Shown: one piece after another, positions 21,946 to 33,868 of the stretch
How the letters are laid out: every line of letters starts with the position of its first letter
Position numbering within the stretch: the first letter of the stretch is position 1
Source: Chlorophyllum brunneum
Lineage: Eukaryota; Basidiomycota; Agaricomycetes; Agaricales; Agaricaceae
Length of the DNA stretch: 64,000 nt
Assembly (NCBI GenBank): GCA_963576785.1
Contig: OY756151.1
Coordinates: forward strand, 1-64,000
Reading direction: 5' to 3'
The notes under the pieces: generated by a model
Seen by the model: the letters and a program-made list of their open reading frames with translations, nothing else
Databases searched by the model: none
What the model was told of the DNA's origin: nothing
Position numbers and translations under genes: made by a program

Positions 21946-22711
21946 CCGTAAAATGAGAGGATGGGAGGGGAGAGGAGAGTGGGTTTCCCCCGTGTTGGGA
22001 AAGACGGACTCTTATCTGAATATTTATAAACCGCATGTTACTGGAGGGACCCTCTGGTTGTCACAAGGTCCATCTCCTCGCATTATCCACCCCGATGGGT
22101 TGTCCCGCAGTGAATGCCTGGAACCAGTGATCATAACAGGTAACCTCCGGGTATTCGGAAGGCTTAGCCGTACCCGCAAAATTAGCCCTACCCACAGACG
22201 AGGAGTACTTTCTATCAGGGGTTTGATGGGACTTTGCAAGTATCAAATCACCTAACCTTCTCTCCAGCCTCCATGACATCACTGTTTCCATTAAAACCCT
22301 TCAAGTGAGTGTCCTGCCTTGCCTCACCAGGTGTTATTAGCATTTACATCTGCTGTTCCTGAGTCCAGGCATTTAGCAGCTTATGGCATGGTGGTGGATT
22401 CTGCATCCAGGATGGTACTATGGCAATTAAGGATATAGCAACATTGTAGGTGACTGAACCTCTGCTCCAAGCTTGAGAGAATGTGAGCTAGAGCGGTTTC
22501 TGGGCTAACCCGGGACCTTTGAGTATTTTTGAAGATGTCATGGGTTGAAGCTGACGATGAAGGTTGCCATTGACACCAGCAGGCCCAAAGGACACTGAGC
22601 ATATGTTTTGACTGAACAGAATTTTGGCGATAATCAACACTTGTTCGTGTCCACGTGACCGTGGCTGGCCTGATCCATTGTTGGTGCAGTGGTTGAACAG
22701 AAACGTTCACG
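21946..22711. other. Intergenic region between divergent genes
   Basis: This lies between the permease and the next F-box gene. Overlapping short frames on both strands show no domain. Nothing else is seen. Confidence 0.45.
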
Positions 22712-24461
22712 ATGAGTGCTCTACCGGCAACCATGCATCGCGTTCTGGCCATCCCAGAGCTCCTTGACACAATATTCAGAACTATGGACAGTCACTCCAA
22801 CCTCAACAATGCCCTTGTTTCCCGGGCTTGGTCCGAAATCGCTCTCGATACCCTCTGGAGACGAGTTGATGATCTGCATCGGCTCTTCAACCTCCTGGCA
22901 CCCTTGAGAAAGGCGAGCTCAGGGAAATACGTGTGTCTCGATATTCATCTCCGACACGGGTGTTTATTAATGCATCTACCAGGAATTTTCGCGTCTTCCA
23001 GAGTCTAGTGACTGGAAGCGCTTCCACCGGTACTCAAAGCGCGTCCGGGAGCTTGCGCACGATGAGAAAGAATGCGAAAATATCTTGAACCACAGCGTGT
23101 TTGATGATATCGCCAGGACAAGGATCACTCTATCAATCCTGCCCAACATGCACACGCTCAGCTGGAGAGCGTCTATACCCTTATGCGTTATGTTTATGCA
23201 TTCGAACGTCAAACGCTTTGTCATGCACCTCCCGAATGTTATCGAATCGACTTCCCCGCGGCCCTTCTTTGACGATATCGTCGCTCGAATGCCCAATCTC
23301 ACCCATCTTGACATTCAGACGAGCATACCGATGAATTCCCTTGAAGGCGACGCAATCAGACTTCTTGCATCACTGCAAAGGCTTCAAAAGCTCACTATGC
23401 CTCGTTTCTTCTTCACTTCGCGTGTTGCAGAATGTCTTTCCCAACTGCCCAAGCTTGGTTGCATTGAATTCCAGTATTTCGAAGAACAAGGCACCGGGGA
23501 CCCCAACGATATCATCGCCTTCCAACCAGAACTTTCAGAAGGTGCATTTGCATCGCTCTGGGATCTTTCACTCACCGCTGCCTACACCAACACGGAACGA
23601 TTCCTCACCATTCCCTTTTCCCCCTCCAATCTCACCATGTTATATGTCGAATCGCCACACTTTGAGACACCAGTCGCCATCCATCAACTTCTTACCTCCA
23701 TATCCGAAAATTGCCAAATGCTGAAGCTCTTGGCGCTCATTTCTCCTCGTCGACTGACCGACGACACCGAATCGAACGCGACAAACGACGGTGGCGGACC
23801 CCAACGTGTCAATTTGGAAACCCTGAAGCCCGTTTTCGCATGCGCCAACCTCACGTCGTTGGAAATTATCCACCGTTACCCACTCAACCTCAAACAAGAC
23901 GACTTGGAGGTTCTCGCAATGCGATGGCCGTCACTGGAGACTCTCAATCTCAACAGTGAACCTTTCGAATTCCAATCACCAGGACTGACATTTGAGGCTC
24001 TTTTTCCTTTTGCGCGACACTGCCCTCAACTTAACTACCTCGGTATCTTCATCGACGCTTCTTCAAGTGTCATACCCACTTTTTCTTCGACATCTCCATT
24101 TCCCGTGTTCAAGAACCTCCTGAGGATGTCAATGGGACTCTCTAAAATCACAGAACCAACGCCCGTCGCGATATTCCTTAGCCAAATTTTACCCCTTTCT
24201 TGCAAAATCGACAGTGGGGTCATCTGGGATGAATCATTCGAGTATGACATCGATGACGGAAAGCTTATATCCGCACGATATGATCTGTGGGCTGCGGTAA
24301 ATTCGCTGATCCCTACGTTGGTTAGAGTGAGAACGGAAGAGCGAGCGAGAGCAAAGGCGATGAAATTGGAGTTGGATGATTTACAGATACGTACGCGGGT
24401 TCTTACGGAGAAATTCGGACATATAGTTGGTCCTTCGAATGAGGCTTGTATCATGTTGTGA
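22712..24461 (+). CDS. F-box/LRR protein
   Basis: The model is 22712..22930, 22983..24461, with one 52-nt intron, giving 565 aa. The F-box-like start reads VLAIPELLDTIFRTMD, then NNALVSRAWSEIALDTLWR, the usual agaricomycete F-box pattern in which an initial leucine-proline is followed by a W-x-x-x-A-L/L-W pair. The rest is leucine-rich repeats (FFDDIVARMPNLTHLDIQTS, LASLQRLQKLTM, LSQLPKLGCIEFQYF, MRWPSLETLNLNS) ending in a coiled segment (RARAKAMKLELDDLQIRTR). It is probably an SCF adaptor. The gene is intact as modelled. It is convergent with the next F-box gene 0.66 kb downstream. Confidence 0.85.
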
Positions 24462-25124
24462 GCATCTAACTAGCTCGTACCGAATTTGTTGTATATTCTG
24501 CCCAGTGCTTGGTTATCATTATGTTAACACCTTCCTCTCAGTAGTCAGAATGTAACACATTCACATTTGCCTTTATTTTTGGGCTATTCATCGTCTGCGC
24601 CTTTCGATTGGATGAAATTGAAAGAGGAGAAAACCCGACCCTCACCGTTTGAGAGTGGGTTCCTTTTGGGGTCATTCTAAGAGCTCTGGGAAATGAGTCT
24701 CGTTCATTGTGGGCAGTGTGACCACTGGGAGTAAAGAGGAAGCCGAGGCATAACGAGATGGGTCTCATGTGCAGCGACCTTTTATTCAGCATCAGGCCCA
24801 AGTTGTCTTTCGTGGCGTTCTTGCTCACCAACATGACTTGCACCCGACCCCGTCCTTGCACAGTGAAAGAAAAGAAAACCACGGCCGCCTTTCATGGGTT
24901 TTGGTGCTAATGCATTGTCAACAAGCGTTTGATAGTATTACTAGACAAAATTCCTAGGAACGAGCCTCATACCTCCATCTACTAGTCTGAATAAGTGATA
25001 TACGGGCTAATGAAAAAAATTGTACAGACATAAACGATACACCAACGTCAAGTATACAAATTACTGGTCCCCTTCCTAATCCATATTTACGAGCGCTAAT
25101 AAACAAAACACCAACGAATGCCCA
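24462..25124. other. Intergenic region between convergent F-box genes
   Basis: No coding signal. It is the 3' flank of both neighbours. Confidence 0.45.
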
Positions 25125-26675
25125 TTACAGTATCGTCCGACGTTGTTGGCCCCCTTCTGGTGGTAGAACGAGTTCGAGAACGAGACCACGAGAAACCAAA
25201 GTCCGAAGGACCTCCATTTGGTTCTCACTAATTCTGAGTGGTACCGTCATCGTCTCCACGACGAACCGCTCTAGACGAGTATGAGTCTCCCAATACTCCT
25301 CACAAGGCGTACGGTACCAATCTACATCTTGCATATCCTGACTACGAGGTTTGTTTCGCCTGGAGCACAGGAATCTGTGGACCGAGCTAAATATTCTCCC
25401 TTCCCCAAAGTTGAGATTGCAGATGTTGACGTGGAAGATGCGGAGATTGGGAAGATGATTGGTTTGGTTTGGATCATCGTAGCCATATGCCAAAGTTAGC
25501 ATTTCAAGCCAACTGGTGAGGCTAAAAGACGTCCGAGTTGAAACATAGAGTTGTTGTAAGGAAGTGAATGTTGCTTTTCCACAGACGGATTTAAAGCTTG
25601 AGAACGAGCTCTGGGGGGACTCCCAGTCCAGTGCAGTGATGTGGTTTAGGGACGGGATGAATTCCTCAAACAGGACTCGATCGCTTTGCGTTAAATTTCC
25701 CAGAAAGCGTGCTTCAGGACAAGCATTGCCCCAATGAAGTCGCTTGAGACCAGGAAAACGGATCGAGAGATACAAAAGCAAGTTCCATCCCTCCATCCAT
25801 GACTTGCTTTGCTGCTTCCAGCGAAATATTTGGACGTTGGGAAATGACAGGGGACGTTGAGATTGTGGTAGCATTACCAGGGGTTCGTAGAAGTTAGAAG
25901 ATGGCGCGGCATCGGTGCAGTGATACTCAGCGAGATTGGGGCATTGAAGGAGGAGGTATATACACTGATCGATAGGTAGTTTGCGTAGACGGAGGACGGT
26001 GATCTGGTTTGAGGGGATATTCCATGGAACATCATCAAGCTCGCGGCGAGCGTAGTGTATTGCTTGAGAAGTTCGAAATAAGGGTCCTTCCAGTACAGAA
26101 AAATCGCCCGCATCCAGCCACAGCTCTTTGAGGCAGGGCCAATAACATGATGATTCAAAACTCGAACAAAGTATTTCCCATCCGTCCGTATCCTTGTTAG
26201 GGAGGAAAACTCGAAGGGCTCCGATTTGTGCTCGGTGCTCAACAAAGAGGTGTGCAAGTTCAGGAGAGAGGTATGCAAGGTTGATGCTAACAGTGACGGG
26301 ACTGTTATTTGCGTTCGTAAGAACGAGTTGTGTGAGAGGTATGCAATGTTCGAACTCGAACACGTCGTCCTGAGAGAGACAAGTGGTCCAGAGAGGAGCG
26401 GCAGACCATGCCACTTGTCTCCACTGGAAACATACTGCCCCAATATCGAACAAGTCCATCAGCTTGATGTAGTAACGCTGGGACTCTCGGATGTTTGGTA
26501 CACATGCACTGAATCGAAAAATCTCGGAGAGGACTTCAGGTGGGAGTTTCCGGGTGGATGATCTCAATCCGTTGAGTTCACGGCGGAGGAGGGAGCGTTT
26601 TTGAATCAATCTTTCGATTTCAGTTTCGATCCTTGCAAGAGCGTCGTTGATGTGGTTAACATCGTGCTGGACCAT
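25125..26675 (-). CDS. F-box/LRR protein, intronless
   Basis: A single 516-codon exon starts at the ATG at 26675. A 20-codon upstream extension depends on a GTG and is unlikely. The N-terminus is a coiled-coil of the type I-x-x-L-x-x-x-R-x-x-L-x-x-E-L-N (NDALARIETEIERLIQKRSL). It leads into STRKLPPEVLSEIFRFSACV, the agaricomycete F-box-like motif, then FQWRQVAWSAAPLWTTC. Leucine-rich sequence follows, with CPNLAEYHC and RFPGLKRLHWGNACP. It has the same architecture as the gene at 37145-38911, so the two are probably paralogues. The likely role is a substrate adaptor for SCF ubiquitin ligases. Confidence 0.85.
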   Translation of the reverse strand: MVQHDVNHINDALARIETEIERLIQKRSLLRRELNGLRSSTRKLPPEVLSEIFRFSACVPNIRESQRYYIKLMDLFDIGAVCFQWRQVAWSAAPLWTTCLSQDDVFEFEHCIPLTQLVLTNANNSPVTVSINLAYLSPELAHLFVEHRAQIGALRVFLPNKDTDGWEILCSSFESSCYWPCLKELWLDAGDFSVLEGPLFRTSQAIHYARRELDDVPWNIPSNQITVLRLRKLPIDQCIYLLLQCPNLAEYHCTDAAPSSNFYEPLVMLPQSQRPLSFPNVQIFRWKQQSKSWMEGWNLLLYLSIRFPGLKRLHWGNACPEARFLGNLTQSDRVLFEEFIPSLNHITALDWESPQSSFSSFKSVCGKATFTSLQQLYVSTRTSFSLTSWLEMLTLAYGYDDPNQTNHLPNLRIFHVNICNLNFGEGRIFSSVHRFLCSRRNKPRSQDMQDVDWYRTPCEEYWETHTRLERFVVETMTVPLRISENQMEVLRTLVSRGLVLELVLPPEGGQQRRTIL

Positions 26676-29600
26676 TGTAGCGGTTGGCAATGGAACGCCG
26701 AACAAGGCGCAGCACAGACTAGCGAGTGTGATCACGTGAAATATGATATTCTACTTGAACTCTGTCAGGAAATTATGATATAAGGTACGAGTTTCCTGGG
26801 AATATATTCAAAGGAGAAAATAAGATCTAAGGTTGTTGGGGAGTGTTTTCGTGTGGGTCATTAAAGATGAAATTCGATAACAATAGAAGGGATATGGACA
26901 CGAGGCTTCGATATACGAAAAATATCTAAGGGTCGAGAGAGAGACTCCAAGTATCGAATGGCGCGAGCCACCGAGAGTGTCTAACAAGTCGTAAGATCGT
27001 TGGAAGTAGTTGTGCCAGGTATACAAGGTGTATATGTGAATCATTCATCAAAAGACGGTCTGTGGACAGTGTCTCACGGCATAGTTTAATTTTAAATCGA
27101 GAACATGGGATGCGTCTGAAGCTTTGTGAAGGTGGATGCGGATACTACCGTATACTCAAGGATGTAACCTTTACGGTAATACAGGATTTAGACCTCACTT
27201 TGACCGTCGCTGGGAGTACGTAACCAGTGGAACATGACGCAGGTGCCCAATAATTGAAGCTGTGAGTCCACTGTTATGGAGGCCACTTACGACTCCAAAT
27301 GTAATTTAGTGAATCTTAATAAGGCCTTTATCATCAATGCCTTTATCATTCCGGAATACGAGAAGCTGGGTGAACGGGGTGGATGAGACACGGGCTCAGA
27401 TAAGATCAGAGCCACAACAGTTGACCTGCAAAACACATAACCCGCAGGGGCCCCACCATGGAAGATAACAAGAATATTCAAAAGTCCGAAGCTACCTTCC
27501 AAATGTTCCGAACCTATTCAAAAAACCTGGAATAACAGCATTAGTAGGGACGATGTCACCCGCCATGTGCTCGAGAGACACGATCTCGTCTCAATAGGCC
27601 CCAATTAATAGGGCCCTTGATTGCTGCTTTGTGTCAGAAATTCTCAGGTGGAGTAAACAAAAAAAGAACAGAGTTCATAAAGTTGATGACACACTGTAAT
27701 GATACCATCCTACACCGGTCCACCATCCCCCTTAGTCTGCTCGGTGATCACACCAACCAAGTCACATCCGGGTATTGGCTAGGCACGGTGATTGCGCGAG
27801 TGAGGTTATTGATACCCAGCTGCAACCATCCTCGCCCGAGTGTGACAAAGTCTCGATTTTTCAGTATCTCACAAACCTGAGCCGAAGAAAGTATTGGATC
27901 CCGTCCATTAATATGGTAGGCGATTGGTTTACGAAAGAAGGGCACAAGGCGTTAGCCCTCCGTGACACTCAGAAGCAGCGGGTAAAAGTATCGGCAGAAG
28001 CCAGGTAGAAGCCCAAAGGTTGTCTATTATCGAGCTTCGCGTGGGATACCGAAGTAGAATCCGCTAATGAACCGAATTCCGAAAACAGTCTCGCCACATA
28101 AGCAATCTCTGAATAACTGAGCAAGAATTCGAGCTGAAGGAAATCACGTTGATTCCTAAAGGCTTTGCCATTGGTCGAGGATCAGATGCCTGGCAGCTCC
28201 GAAGTTGACTGGCACGTTCCACACATCAGGTCATAGCCGATTGGTGTTCACGATCCATCCGTTTGCCTAATATTTGGAATTGGATTGAGAAAGTGAGGCT
28301 ATTGTGTGGGTCTCGTTCATCCCTGGAACAGTCGGTCTCTATAGAAGTACTTGGAAGGACTAGTGATTTCAGCCAACCGAACCGTTGTAAGCTGACAGCT
28401 CCAGAGTTCTGGCTATCAGGTTTCAGAATTCAGTCTTAGATTCCCGAGGAGAGTTCTGCAGGAATCTGCTAAGTACGAGCGAAATGCATTTTGGGATATA
28501 TGGAAGGTCCTGTGATGTTAGCTACGACAGTTTCAATCGATGAAGAAGGTCCACGAAAAGGTACAGTCACTCTATTTGTGGCACATTGTATCTGTGGCTG
28601 TTAAAGATCAAGGAACCGATTGTAAAGTCCCAGTTGGAATGCTCGAGGGGTCCGACGTAGTTGGAGTAAGTACTTTCATTGCAACCCCGAAATCAGAGGT
28701 TGCGGTCCGCCGCGGTCCGTGGGCGGATGATTATACCCGGCGCTTCGTCCTGTTACGAAAGTTCAGGGACACCCGGGGTGCGACACTTGCGGAATTTTCT
28801 GGGTATCTTCGTTTCGAAGGAAGTTTCAGGGGTTTCCCTGGGCTGCGATCACAAAGAATCTTGGTATTGAAGTCGAGGAAATGACGTGATCTTTTGGTCA
28901 ACTTCAAGTTGCCACCATCCCACCAGCGGCAGACCCAGCCAATTTCTGTAGTCTCAACCATCTTCTAGCGGACAGTGCGACGTGCAATCTGCTGGTAACA
29001 TTCATCAGATCAATATCTCGACTCCCCATAGCCGGAAATGAAATTCTTGAGTGCCAAGTCGCAATGTTTTCAGCCTTGGCATCGTGAACAAACCTACGCT
29101 CAGGGTATCAAATGATGGAAACATCCTCTCCCTTAGGTGGTATCATACATGTCGCTTCTATGATCTTGCTGCGCGCCTAGCCTGCCTGATCTCTCGTGGC
29201 AGGTTACACAGTGGAACACGTAGCTTTCTGTAGTTTCTCAGTGGTAATTTCCGATATTTTCCCCATTGAATATGCATCCCTGCACATTTGTTTGACGATG
29301 TGGTGAACAAGTGGAGAACATGAACATTGAGATCGCCAACCACGCAGTGCCGGGTGGCCCGAGTCCCCATCGATCAGTCACTTGGCTGCTGGGAATCAGC
29401 CATCAATGTGTCAAGCTCATGTCAAAAGTTTTGCACCTCCGGCGTTGAGATCGCCTTTCCGCTCGGCAAGATATGGGGATGGTATTTTTCCCACTGCAAG
29501 GTTGGCCTACCTTCGCTTACCGAGTGACATCTTCAGGCCTAGGCATGAGCGAAGAAGGGGCCTACACTGTGTGGACGAAACCCTTCCTATCGGAGCAAGC

Positions 29601-30319
29601 TCGGCTGAAGGAGGGATAAGGTCTCCAAGGGCGGACTTGAGTATCCGAATGTTGGATCCTGAAAGCCTTCTGATATGAGAGGCGTGGACGCAAGCACGCA
29701 AGCTTTAGTACTCGAAAGGGGGTCGCGAAAGCGAAACATCGGGCACCCTACGGCCGCTCTCACGTGTATGAACCAAGACGTAAACTGCGTCCGTTCGTTT
29801 TGGGATCAGATAGAGTCATATGGATTGATGGTCAAGTATTTTTGGCCATCCCCTCCCTGGTGTCCAGTGATAGTTTTCCAGACTTTTTCAGTCTGCACAC
29901 TGAATCACCCTGAGTGTTGCAGCTCGCCTGACCATTGTTGGCAAGGTGGGTATTGTAATTGGTGTGGAATTGGATCCGGCAACTATAGCCACGCCTTGTC
30001 CACGCCACGAAATTTGAAGGCCCGGGAAGGACGGCCCGCCACGGAATGGAGGCTTGTGACCTCGGGCCCCATCATCGGTTGCCCCATCTCTCAAGCTGAA
30101 GCTTCTCAATACCCCGCATGAACCGCGCATCCGGTAGATAGGGTCATAGTATCATGGACAAGATCCACCAGCCCGCCCATGGGAATTTCCTGAGGGAAGC
30201 GCTGGCGTATATACTTAAGCTTCGTTCAGCCTGCCCAACCAGCCTCTTCCGGCTTAGGACGCTCCTCCTCTCGGCTAGAGAACTCCTCCTTCCCCTTCCT
30301 TGAGGCTGCTCGGATAAAG
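26676..30319. other. 3.6-kb stretch without a supportable gene
   Basis: Only 60-148-codon frames occur, with overlapping counterparts on the other strand and no recognisable motif. Base composition resembles the neighbouring genes rather than the AT-rich transposon block. It could hold decayed genes or a non-coding transcript; I see no terminal repeats, telomere units or tandem arrays. Confidence 0.45.
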
Positions 30320-32699
30320 ATGGTATCCTCACAATTCAAGAACATCCGCGTGTATTGTAAGCCCAGATCAGAGGCTTCCATGATTCCATCCAGCTTACGA
30401 ATATCTAACCAGGGCTGGCGTTTGTTGTGTATTGGGGTATTGTCCTGTTTGGTTACGACACGTACGTTGGATTTCCATGTCTGGAATAGGCGTTAGACGC
30501 TGATGATTTTTGCAGTGGTATTGCGTAGGTACTCATCCGCGAGCACCACCGGTCAACTCACAAACATGACATAGTGGTGGTGTTGTAAAGAACGACTACT
30601 TCAGAGCGCACTTTGGCATCCTTGGGAACCAGAAGCAGATCGATGCAGTCTCATCGAACGTCGTTTCTGTTCTTCAGGCAGGAGCATTCTTTGGCGCACT
30701 CGGAAGTGCGCCTATCTCTTGTGAGCACCCTCGTATCAGTGTGTGTCATCATCTTGGCTAATTAGACCAATGCGCCAGCCTACGTCGGCCGAAAATGGAC
30801 CATGCAGCTGTTTACCGTGATATTCTCAGTTGGAGCGGTGGGTCGCCTAACTATGCACGGTGTGCTGTTCACGAGCATTCAACCAGATCCTGCAAACTAT
30901 TGCCGAAGGCCCTCCACATGGTCTAGGTCTCATTTACGGCGGTCGTGTCATTGCTGGTCTTGGAATTGGTGGTATCTCTTCCGTCGCACCTGCGTTCGTA
31001 TCCGAGTGTTCTCCGAAGGAAGTGAGAGGACGGATCACAGGGTGTTTCCAGATCATGGTGAGCACATTAGGCCTATAAACTGAATCGCGAGGGGCTTAGT
31101 CCTTCTTAGGTTGCTGTCGGTGTCATGATTTCGTACTTTGTGAATTGTATGTTTTTCCAACTGTCGCCATTCCAGGTCACAATCTGATCAAAGCAGACGG
31201 GATCGGTATTCATATCGTCAACAGTGTGAAGATTTGGAGGATTCCCTTCGCACTCCAACTTGTCCCAGCTGGTATTATGGCCGCTGGTATTCTCACAATC
31301 AAGGTGCGCCATTTGCCCTGTGAAGCGATACGGTTTTATTGATTTGGGTGATAGGAATCTCCAAGGTGGCTGGCCTCGGTTGGCCGAAACCAGGAAGCCA
31401 TTGAGTGCCTCGCGTATCTCCGCAAAGACTCCGTCCACTCCCCGGAAGTTATTCATGAGATGGCCGAAATTGAAGCGGCTATTCTTGAGGAGCGAGAGGC
31501 TCGCAAGGGTCTTGGCTGGAAGGAAGCCTTCTTCGGGAAGGGGAACTTTATCCGTTTCTTCATTGCATTTTTCATCTTTGTTCTTCAGCAATTCGCTGGT
31601 CAGAACTCAGTCGGGTACGTCCTTGAGTTGCAACGTTCAAATTCAATGTGTCCTGATGGTCGACAATTAGCTATTATGCACCCCAGATCTTCGAAGCTGT
31701 GCGTTCTTAGTCCGAAGTGGTTCTAACCCTGCCGATGCTCACCTTGCCTTAGATCGGATACACTGGCACCAAGAACTCTCTTCTTGCAAGTGGTATCTAC
31801 GGTAAGTATTGATTGTAGTGGTTAGATAGTGAAACATTCTAACCCCTTGTTCTAGGCGTCGTCAAAGTTGTTGCGACCTCCATCTTCATCTTCTTCGGTG
31901 TCGAAACCCTCGGTAGGAAGAAGTCGCTCATCATCTCGGCGTTTGGAATGGGCACTCTCTTCTACATCATCGGCGCTATTTTGAAGACCCATCCACCTCC
32001 CCCCCCTGGCTCTGCACCGTCCAGTCCGCCACCTCCATCTCAAGCTATGGCTGCCATGTTGTACATCTATGTCTGCTTCTACTCCTTGGGATGGGGTAAG
32101 TCATTTTTCTGCTAGACCGATTGCCTATCTCTGACAGTGTCGGTTGTTGATCAATTCAGGACCTCTTCCCTGGGTCTACGTCGCCGATATCTTCCCTACC
32201 AGGACGAGGCACTACGGTCTTGCAGTCGCTAGTGCCACGCAATGGCTGTTCAGTACGTCCATGAGTGCGATTCGCTGACACTGTACTAATCACATACCCA
32301 TTAGACTTTGTCATATCCAAGATCACCCCTACGATGGAGACTAACCTTGGGTGGAAGCTTTTCATCACGTTCGCAACCATTAACATCGGCGGTATGGGCA
32401 CCTTCTCCCTGTAAGCGTTCGTCTTGGGCTCCTTAAGACACCGTTGCTGATTGTTACTGTTTCTCAGTTTGATTCCTGAAACAAAAGGCCGTAGTTTGGA
32501 GGAAATGGATATTATCTTTGGATCCGTTTCAGCCGAGGAACGACAGCAATACATCAACAAACGCGAGCAGGGTGAGCTGTTTTTTTCTTTCTAGTAGCTT
32601 TCGAATGTGCATTAAGTACAACTTTTTACAGCAATGGAGCGTGCCGAAGAAAAACAAACTCACTCGGAGCGTTCGGACTCTGTTGATAGGAAGGCTTGA
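30320..32699 (+). CDS. MFS sugar transporter (quinate/hexose permease type), 16 exons
   Basis: Sixteen exons join to 520 aa: 30320..30356, 30413..30461, 30516..30524, 30575..30720, 30779..30837, 30887..31057, 31110..31146, 31197..31303, 31355..31614, 31671..31698, 31753..31801, 31856..32095, 32160..32252, 32305..32410, 32468..32571, 32632..32699. The total is exactly 521 codons. Sugar-porter signatures are all present: LFGYDTG in helix 1, YVGRKW after helix 2, GGRVIAGLGIGGIS, PEVRGR-like SPKEVRGRITG, ESPRWLAS mid-loop, QQFAGQNSVGYYAPQIF, FGVETLGRKK, and PETKGRSLEEMD at the end. Exon 3 is a nine-base microexon that completes the helix-1 motif. The protein is short at the N-terminus. It would import a hexose or quinate-like polyol; the substrate is not decidable here. 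Confidence 0.88.
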
Positions 32700-33640
32700 C
32701 CTGGAAAGCCACTACCTTCTACTTACCTTGTATTATGATAATCACGTTGCATGACTACCTCTTGATATCTTACGCCCTCAATGTGATATGAACGATGACA
32801 GAATCAGGATTGGATGATGTCTGGAGTAAGCTTAGGAACCGTGTACCTTATTAGTTCCTGGTACAGCTTCTATTTGTGAGATATCAACTTTCGCTGACTG
32901 TAACTTATTACGATGAAGAGACAGCGGACTGAAGGCTATGTCACCGGAATTAGTCTGTGAGACGGTTTCGTGCTGCGAATCGTCGGTTGTGTTGATTCAC
33001 CCCTAGTGGTAGCCTACGATCAATGTTTCGACCACCCCATACACAAATCGCATCGTCGACTACCTCGGGTCCCCACAGACTTTATTAACCTGAGCCAGTT
33101 ACAGTCAGAGGTCCATCAAGTTCAACATATTTTGGCCTTGACAGTTCCTCGATTAGCACAGCCAAACTTGTATCATCTCGGCTATTGTTTCGAAACCGTT
33201 TGTGTCAATATGCTCTTCCTCCCGAAATCATTACGTAAGGATTCCATTCCTGTTGCTCTTGACGACTCCAGTCATTGATGAGTTCACACCTTTCCTTGTG
33301 CTTTTGCTTGGCTTTATCCAAGGAGACACTCTTTCGATACAACAACTAGAAAATTGCAGTAAGGCCTTGCTGCGCTACGGAGATGGTGTTGCGCTGCTGG
33401 CCCGTCACAAATTATGTTTTCGTTGCAAGTCTCTGCGGATCCACTGTGCATGCTGATCCACCCTGAAATAAAACACAATCTGCATCACCTTCTATTGGTC
33501 TATTGGATGGCAACACCATCGTGATGGCGGAGACAGTTCCGTCCTTGGCTATTCTTCGTTAACGACGGTCGTACGGCGGCATCAAGACGGGCTTTCCCAT
33601 TCTAGACAAGAGTAAATTGAATAACATGTGCATGAGGACC
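32700..33640. other. Intergenic region, possible relic frame
   Basis: Two overlapping plus-strand frames (32970-33278 and 33202-33456) contain leucine-rich but unrecognised sequence (LRRLPRVPTDF-like, LLLGFIQGDTLSIQQL). They might be a decayed gene. Neither has splice support strong enough to call. Confidence 0.35.
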
Positions 33641-33647
33641 ACACTCC

Positions 33648-33735
33648 TATATATAATGGACCTCGATCGACACAGTGCTCCTTAGCAGTTTTCTTTCTTC
33701 TCCTTCTTTCCATTTACTTCTTTCTTCAACACCTT
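33648..33735 (+). promoter_or_regulatory. TATA box and CT-rich leader of the secreted CBM19-like gene
   Basis: TATATATAA lies at 33648-33656. About 30 bp downstream comes a pyrimidine-rich tract (33686-33735) of TTCTTTC/CTTC repeats. This layout, with a TATA box, a CT-rich block at the transcription start and then a leader to the ATG at 33869, is common in strongly expressed basidiomycete genes. Confidence 0.6.
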
Positions 33736-33868
33736 TCAAGTACTTACTCTCTTTGAGCCGGGTGCTCCGCAATCCTTATCCTCTTGCTCAATAATTGGCC
33801 TGGTTCCAACTCGAACAACTTCCTCGCGTGTTTAATTACGTTCTCTATCTTCATTCTCATCCGCAATC

